NCBI RefSeq assembly: GCF_013394165.1
Contig: NZ_CP041331.1
Location: 310,001 to 374,000, forward strand
Length of the DNA: 64,000 nt
Reading direction: 5' to 3'
DNA from: Pseudoalteromonas sp. Scap06
GTDB taxonomy: Bacteria > Pseudomonadota > Gammaproteobacteria > Enterobacterales > Alteromonadaceae
The notes below the pieces were generated by a model, which ran no database searches, was not told the DNA's origin, and was given only the letters and a program-made list of their open reading frames with translations. The number at the start of each line of letters is the position of its first letter. The first letter of the stretch is position 1. The translations under genes were made by a program, and so were the position numbers. This document shows positions 60,739 through 64,000 of this stretch, piece by piece.

Positions 60739-61383
60739 CTAAGAAGCTCTAGCAGTCATCAACCAAACCACAATACTGGCAGGGGTAACACCTTTAATAC
60801 CTTGGTTTAATTTTTCGCAGCTGAGCATTTTTAAGCTGTACTGCTTTGCATAAATACTCTGTACCTCTGCCGCAGGCACACTGTATGGCGTGCCACTACG
60901 TTGAGATTGGTCGTAAATACAGGTGATCAATAATTGCGGTGCAGCATCACTTAGGCTAATCAAGTGTTGGGCATATTGACTGCGAATAGTGTAGGGTAGC
61001 GCGACTAAGGCACCGCGATCATATATTGCATCAACATGACCTAAATGCTCAACCGTTAAAGCAAACACATCACCGGCCCAAATACAGATCCCCAGAGCCT
61101 GATACGCAGTAAGTAGACCATGTGTCGTTATTTTTGGCGTAAGTGCTAATTCATCAAACAGTTGTTGAACAGCAAGCTCACTAAGTTCTACACCCACAAC
61201 TTGCATGCCCTTATTGAGCAAGTAGTGTATATCAACTGTTTTGCCACACAAAGGTACAAACACACGACTATCTAGCGGTAAATTTAAGTTAGTAAAATAA
61301 CGATCTAAACTCGGGTTTACATTATCGCCATGAAAGCCAACATCATTATTTTGCCAGCGCTTTAACCAATATTCTGCTTGCAT
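60739..61383 (-). CDS. tpm: Thiopurine S-methyltransferase
   Basis: 214 residues. The N-terminal EYWLKRWQNNDVGFHGDNVNPSL and SAM-binding VFVPLCGKTVDIHYLLNKGMQVVGVELSELAV are diagnostic of bacterial TPMT. IYDRGALVALPYTIRSQYAQHL follows. Bacterial homologues methylate tellurite, selenite or aromatic thiols. It is the second gene after DUF2938, with only 9 bp between. Confidence 0.95.
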   Translation of the reverse strand: MQAEYWLKRWQNNDVGFHGDNVNPSLDRYFTNLNLPLDSRVFVPLCGKTVDIHYLLNKGMQVVGVELSELAVQQLFDELALTPKITTHGLLTAYQALGICIWAGDVFALTVEHLGHVDAIYDRGALVALPYTIRSQYAQHLISLSDAAPQLLITCIYDQSQRSGTPYSVPAAEVQSIYAKQYSLKMLSCEKLNQGIKGVTPASIVVWLMTARAS

Positions 61384-61392
61384 AATAACCTC

Positions 61393-61881
61393 TCAAAAGA
61401 GTGACAGCGCTAATGCGCTTAGGTATAAACCCACACCAAACACTGCGTGCGATAAAATGCTTTTAATTCTAGCTGTGATTGGCTTTGATGTTTTAGCCGC
61501 AGCAATACCTAGCCCGAGAGCTGGTTGCATCAAAAAAAAAGGTATAACAACCGTTAGCACGCCAAAAAATAGAGCAGGCATTAAGCTTGGCGCTGTTAAC
61601 CAATGATTTGGCAACAATAGTATAAATACCAATGCAAAAATAACCCCTATGAAGTAATGACTAAACCAACCAATTGCGCATTCATTAGGTTGTGCAGCGG
61701 TTTTACTAATAGCAAGGTGTTTCCACTTGCCGTAGCGCATTAAACATAGCCAGCGACCCACTATACAAAAGTTTAAAGAGTTAATACCAAACTTACTAAG
61801 TAGTAGCGCCCATACATCAAGTAATGCCGTAGCACCTATACCAATAATTATGACCGCCAACCAATCAATTGTTGAAAACAT
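61393..61881 (-). CDS. DUF2938 family inner-membrane protein
   Basis: About 162 residues with four to five helices. MFSTIDWLAVIIIGIGATALLDVWALLL and GWFSHYFIGVIFALVFILLLPNHWL match DUF2938. The frame opens at 61956, but the ATG at 61881 avoids an unlikely 25-residue leader. It is the first gene before tpm. Divergent LysR at 61980 may regulate both. Function unknown. Confidence 0.85.
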   Translation of the reverse strand: MFSTIDWLAVIIIGIGATALLDVWALLLSKFGINSLNFCIVGRWLCLMRYGKWKHLAISKTAAQPNECAIGWFSHYFIGVIFALVFILLLPNHWLTAPSLMPALFFGVLTVVIPFFLMQPALGLGIAAAKTSKPITARIKSILSHAVFGVGLYLSALALSLF

Positions 61882-61979
61882 AATGTCACCCTTTGCTGAA
61901 AACTTAAGCACTATGATATATACTTGCAAAAACGTTAAATACAAAGATTTAATCAAACTTAAATTGCAAAAGTGGAATC

Positions 61980-62870
61980 ATGTTAGACGATATAGTGTTG
62001 TTTGTGCACATAGTTCAACAAGGGGGCCTGTCTCAAGCAGGCGAGTATTTATCGCTCCCTGCGGCAACCGTTACAAGGCGATTACAACGCCTAGAGTCTC
62101 GACTGGGCCAAAAGCTGCTGCACCGCTCTGCGCGCCAATTTACACTAACCCAACAGGGAGAGGTTTATTACCAAAGCTACGCAAGTTTAGTTGAGCAGTT
62201 TGAACAAACCAGTCATCACCTCAATCAACAAAAAGAGCAATTAAGCGGCAAACTTAAAGTGCTTGCGCCGCTTAATATTTGCCATGGCTTTTTAAAGTCA
62301 ATGTGGTTGTCGTTTACTAAAGAGTATCCTGATATCCAATTGGAACTTGTTTTAAGCAATCAACTTGAAGACATAATTAAAAGCCAAGCCGACTTAGCAT
62401 TAAGAATCGGCCCACAAGCGGATTCACTTTTGCAACAAAAAAAACTCGGACAAGCAGATTCGATTTTGGTGGCTACCCCAATTTATTTAACCAATGCACC
62501 AGTGCTCACAGAACCAAGCGACCTTAAACAACACCGCTTAATTGGCACGACACTAAGAAATAAATGGCCACTCACTCACATTACTTCACGCGCAAGCTAT
62601 ACACACATGTGTCGATTTAGCAGTATTTATAACGATACTGGCTTTGTTAAATACCAAGTGGCTGATCATCAAGGAGTAGGCTTATTACCTAGATTTGAAA
62701 TTATAAACGAGTTGGCAACAGGAGAGTTTGTAAGGGCATTACCAAACTGGCAAAGCCATAATCGCGAAATCTTTGCTATTTGGCCAAGCGGTCGTTTACT
62801 TAGTAAAAAAGCGGTTTGTTTACGTGATTACATACATAATTTTATTCAGCAACAGTTACCAGGGAGTTAA
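61980..62870 (+). CDS. LysR-family regulator
   Basis: 296 residues. The HTH FVHIVQQGGLSQAGEYLSLPAATVTRRLQRLESRLGQKLLHRSARQFTLT is at the N terminus, then an effector domain (LKVLAPLNICHGFLKSMWLSFTKEYPDIQLELVLSNQLEDII). It is divergent from DUF2938-tpm and convergent with the DJ-1/PfpI gene, overlapping its end by four bases. It likely regulates the divergent pair. Confidence 0.92.
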   Translation: MLDDIVLFVHIVQQGGLSQAGEYLSLPAATVTRRLQRLESRLGQKLLHRSARQFTLTQQGEVYYQSYASLVEQFEQTSHHLNQQKEQLSGKLKVLAPLNICHGFLKSMWLSFTKEYPDIQLELVLSNQLEDIIKSQADLALRIGPQADSLLQQKKLGQADSILVATPIYLTNAPVLTEPSDLKQHRLIGTTLRNKWPLTHITSRASYTHMCRFSSIYNDTGFVKYQVADHQGVGLLPRFEIINELATGEFVRALPNWQSHNREIFAIWPSGRLLSKKAVCLRDYIHNFIQQQLPGS

Positions 62871-63445
62871 CCATTTTTATGCCATCGGTATTCCATTTGC
62901 TTTGCTGTATGCTCAGCGTGTGATGGGCTTATTAACTGCGCAACTAATGCCAAACTCATATCAACTCCCGCAGAAATACCACCAGAGGTAGTAAATTTAC
63001 CTTGTGACACCCAACGCTTATTTGCAACTACGTTTAGGCTTGGGAACATAGCAGCAAGATCGGCTTGATCTTCCCGATGCGTAGTCACCGTTAAGCCATC
63101 GAGCAAACCCGCTTTGGCTAATAAAAAAGCCCCTGTACACACCGAAGCAACGTGATTTGCAGAATCAGCCGCTTTTTTTACCCAGCTAATTACTTGCGAC
63201 TTACTTAGCTCACCAGTATGAACACCACCAACCACAATAAGCAAATCAATAACCGGATGATCGGCAAAACTGTAATGGGGGTTTACACTAAACCCTGCGC
63301 GGGCAATTACTGGCGCTGCATGTTCTGCTACAAAAAATACCTGCCAGTTATTATCTGCTAAGCGCTTTGCCGTGCTAAACACTTCAAATGGGCCTGAAAA
63401 ATCCAGTACTTCGGCATCATCGTAAATATAAATCCCAATGTTCAT
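62867..63445 (-). CDS. DJ-1/PfpI-family protein (GlxA-like amidase domain)
   Basis: About 192 residues. NIGIYIYDDAEVLDFSGPFEVFSTAKRL has the conserved acidic residue, and HVASVCTGAFLLAKAGLLDGLTVTTHR carries the nucleophile-elbow Cys of DJ-1/PfpI proteins. GKFTTSGGISAGVDMSLALV is typical of GlxA-type domains, but there is no AraC DNA-binding part. I choose the ATG at 63445, which overlaps the upstream gene as ATGA. Isonitrile hydratase is one described activity of relatives. Confidence 0.9.
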   Translation of the reverse strand: MNIGIYIYDDAEVLDFSGPFEVFSTAKRLADNNWQVFFVAEHAAPVIARAGFSVNPHYSFADHPVIDLLIVVGGVHTGELSKSQVISWVKKAADSANHVASVCTGAFLLAKAGLLDGLTVTTHREDQADLAAMFPSLNVVANKRWVSQGKFTTSGGISAGVDMSLALVAQLISPSHAEHTAKQMEYRWHKNG

Positions 63446-64000
63446 AACGTGTTTTCCTTGACTGCATCGAACATTAACTTTAACCATCTTAAGTCTTTTG
63501 CATCCAAATTTGCTTGTTTATGTAATGAGGGTTCATCGTAAACATCTTTATAAACATGACAGACAGCAACTTCTGTTAACTCACGCCATTTGTCATCGTT
63601 AAGTTCTGATAATGATCCATCAGCTAAATTAAAACAGCTTAAAGGATCATGCTCAGCTTCAGTCGTTCTAAGAGTTAACTCTAATTCTTGTAGAATAGGG
63701 TTGATCAACTGCAGCGTGTTTGCGGCCTCAAACTCTGTAATTATATTGTTTTGAGCTGCTTTTATTTCTTTTTCAAGTTGATACTGAGACAGTTTATCGG
63801 CAGAAGCACGAACATCATACTTATTCAGTAGGCCGGTGATGCTTGGCAACATAGCTTTAGCTGCAATGCCAGCTCCTAACAATGGGTTTGCAATAGCTGC
63901 TAAGCCGCCAACTAAAAGCATTCCGTAGGTGAGTTTTTGATCTAAAGCATCAATATCGTTGGCAAGCGACTGTAATGAGTTAGTTTGACCAACAGCTTGC
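63442..64000 (-). CDS. Partial protein of unknown function, running off the window
   Basis: The frame is open from the right edge (QAVGQTNSLQSLANDIDALDQKLTYG) and continues for 186 residues to a TGA at 63442. A hydrophobic Gly/Ala-rich segment (GMLLVGGLAAIANPLLGAGIAAKAML) is followed by a charged helical region (KLSQYQLEKEIKAAQNNIITEFEAAN) and a polar C-terminal domain with two Cys. The real start is outside the window. I do not recognise the family. It is coupled to the DJ-1 gene. Confidence 0.7.
   Translation of the reverse strand, partial: QAVGQTNSLQSLANDIDALDQKLTYGMLLVGGLAAIANPLLGAGIAAKAMLPSITGLLNKYDVRASADKLSQYQLEKEIKAAQNNIITEFEAANTLQLINPILQELELTLRTTEAEHDPLSCFNLADGSLSELNDDKWRELTEVAVCHVYKDVYDEPSLHKQANLDAKDLRWLKLMFDAVKENTL

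Noticed and set aside
63270-63287. Family A-like sequence inside the DJ-1/PfpI gene
   Set aside because: CTGTAATGGGGGTTTACA matches the core but falls in conserved coding sequence (VNPHYSF) with no flanking extension, so chance is likely.

Overview
The window looks like chromosome from a marine gammaproteobacterium, most likely Pseudoalteromonas. That is my inference from low GC, the protein families present, the dense iron and haem acquisition gene set, and the gene neighbourhoods. I see no rRNA, tRNA, CRISPR array, prophage or intact insertion sequence.

Layout. 1-1.8 kb: the end of a probable exporter gene, yaiI with a partner, and the lipocalin blc. 2-4.3 kb: a translationally coupled PepSY/DUF3325/DUF3649 inner-membrane iron operon with Fur-like sites, in and beside a cluster of a 19-bp dispersed repeat. 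5.2-9.9 kb: a three-gene alternative chaperone-usher pilus operon whose usher carries C-terminal SPOR-like modules. 10-15.8 kb: arfB, a MarR-controlled HlyD/DUF2955 efflux operon, a glutamine amidotransferase, and a spermidine-synthase-like pair. 16-25.9 kb: iron and haem uptake, with a siderophore receptor, a haem receptor, hmuTUV, hugZ, azurin and a ChaN lipoprotein. 26-28 kb: an acetyltransferase and a VOC protein with a divergent LysR regulator. 28-36.1 kb: a complete hydroxamate NIS siderophore operon of the bisucaberin/desferrioxamine type.

From 37 to 55 kb the window is patchy. It holds orphan genes (a sugar-type binding protein, two alpha/beta hydrolases, small unknown proteins), a relE fragment, an ISAs1 transposase fragment, a 17-bp tandem array and several intergenic repeats. 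Among these lie the conserved mesD-mesX folate-independent methionine synthase pair with a MetJ-like operator, a TSUP exporter, nhaR, an HPF-like protein, and an 1889-residue surface protein whose C terminus is an outer-membrane barrel. From 55.4 to 64 kb: an S9 peptidase, two LysR regulators, a metallo-beta-lactamase-fold protein, a YgiD-like dioxygenase, thiopurine methyltransferase, DUF2938 and a DJ-1/PfpI protein.

How they work together. At least four units (PepSY operon, haem receptor/hmu operon, siderophore operon, possibly chaN) have Fur-like sites. The siderophore operon contains its own synthesis, export and FhuF-type reductase genes, and the receptor at 16 kb is a candidate importer. 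The most notable items are the usher with SPOR modules, the azurin gene coupled to a haem-degradation operon, the MetJ-like site by mesXD, the surface-protein/beta-barrel fusion, and two families of intergenic repeats.
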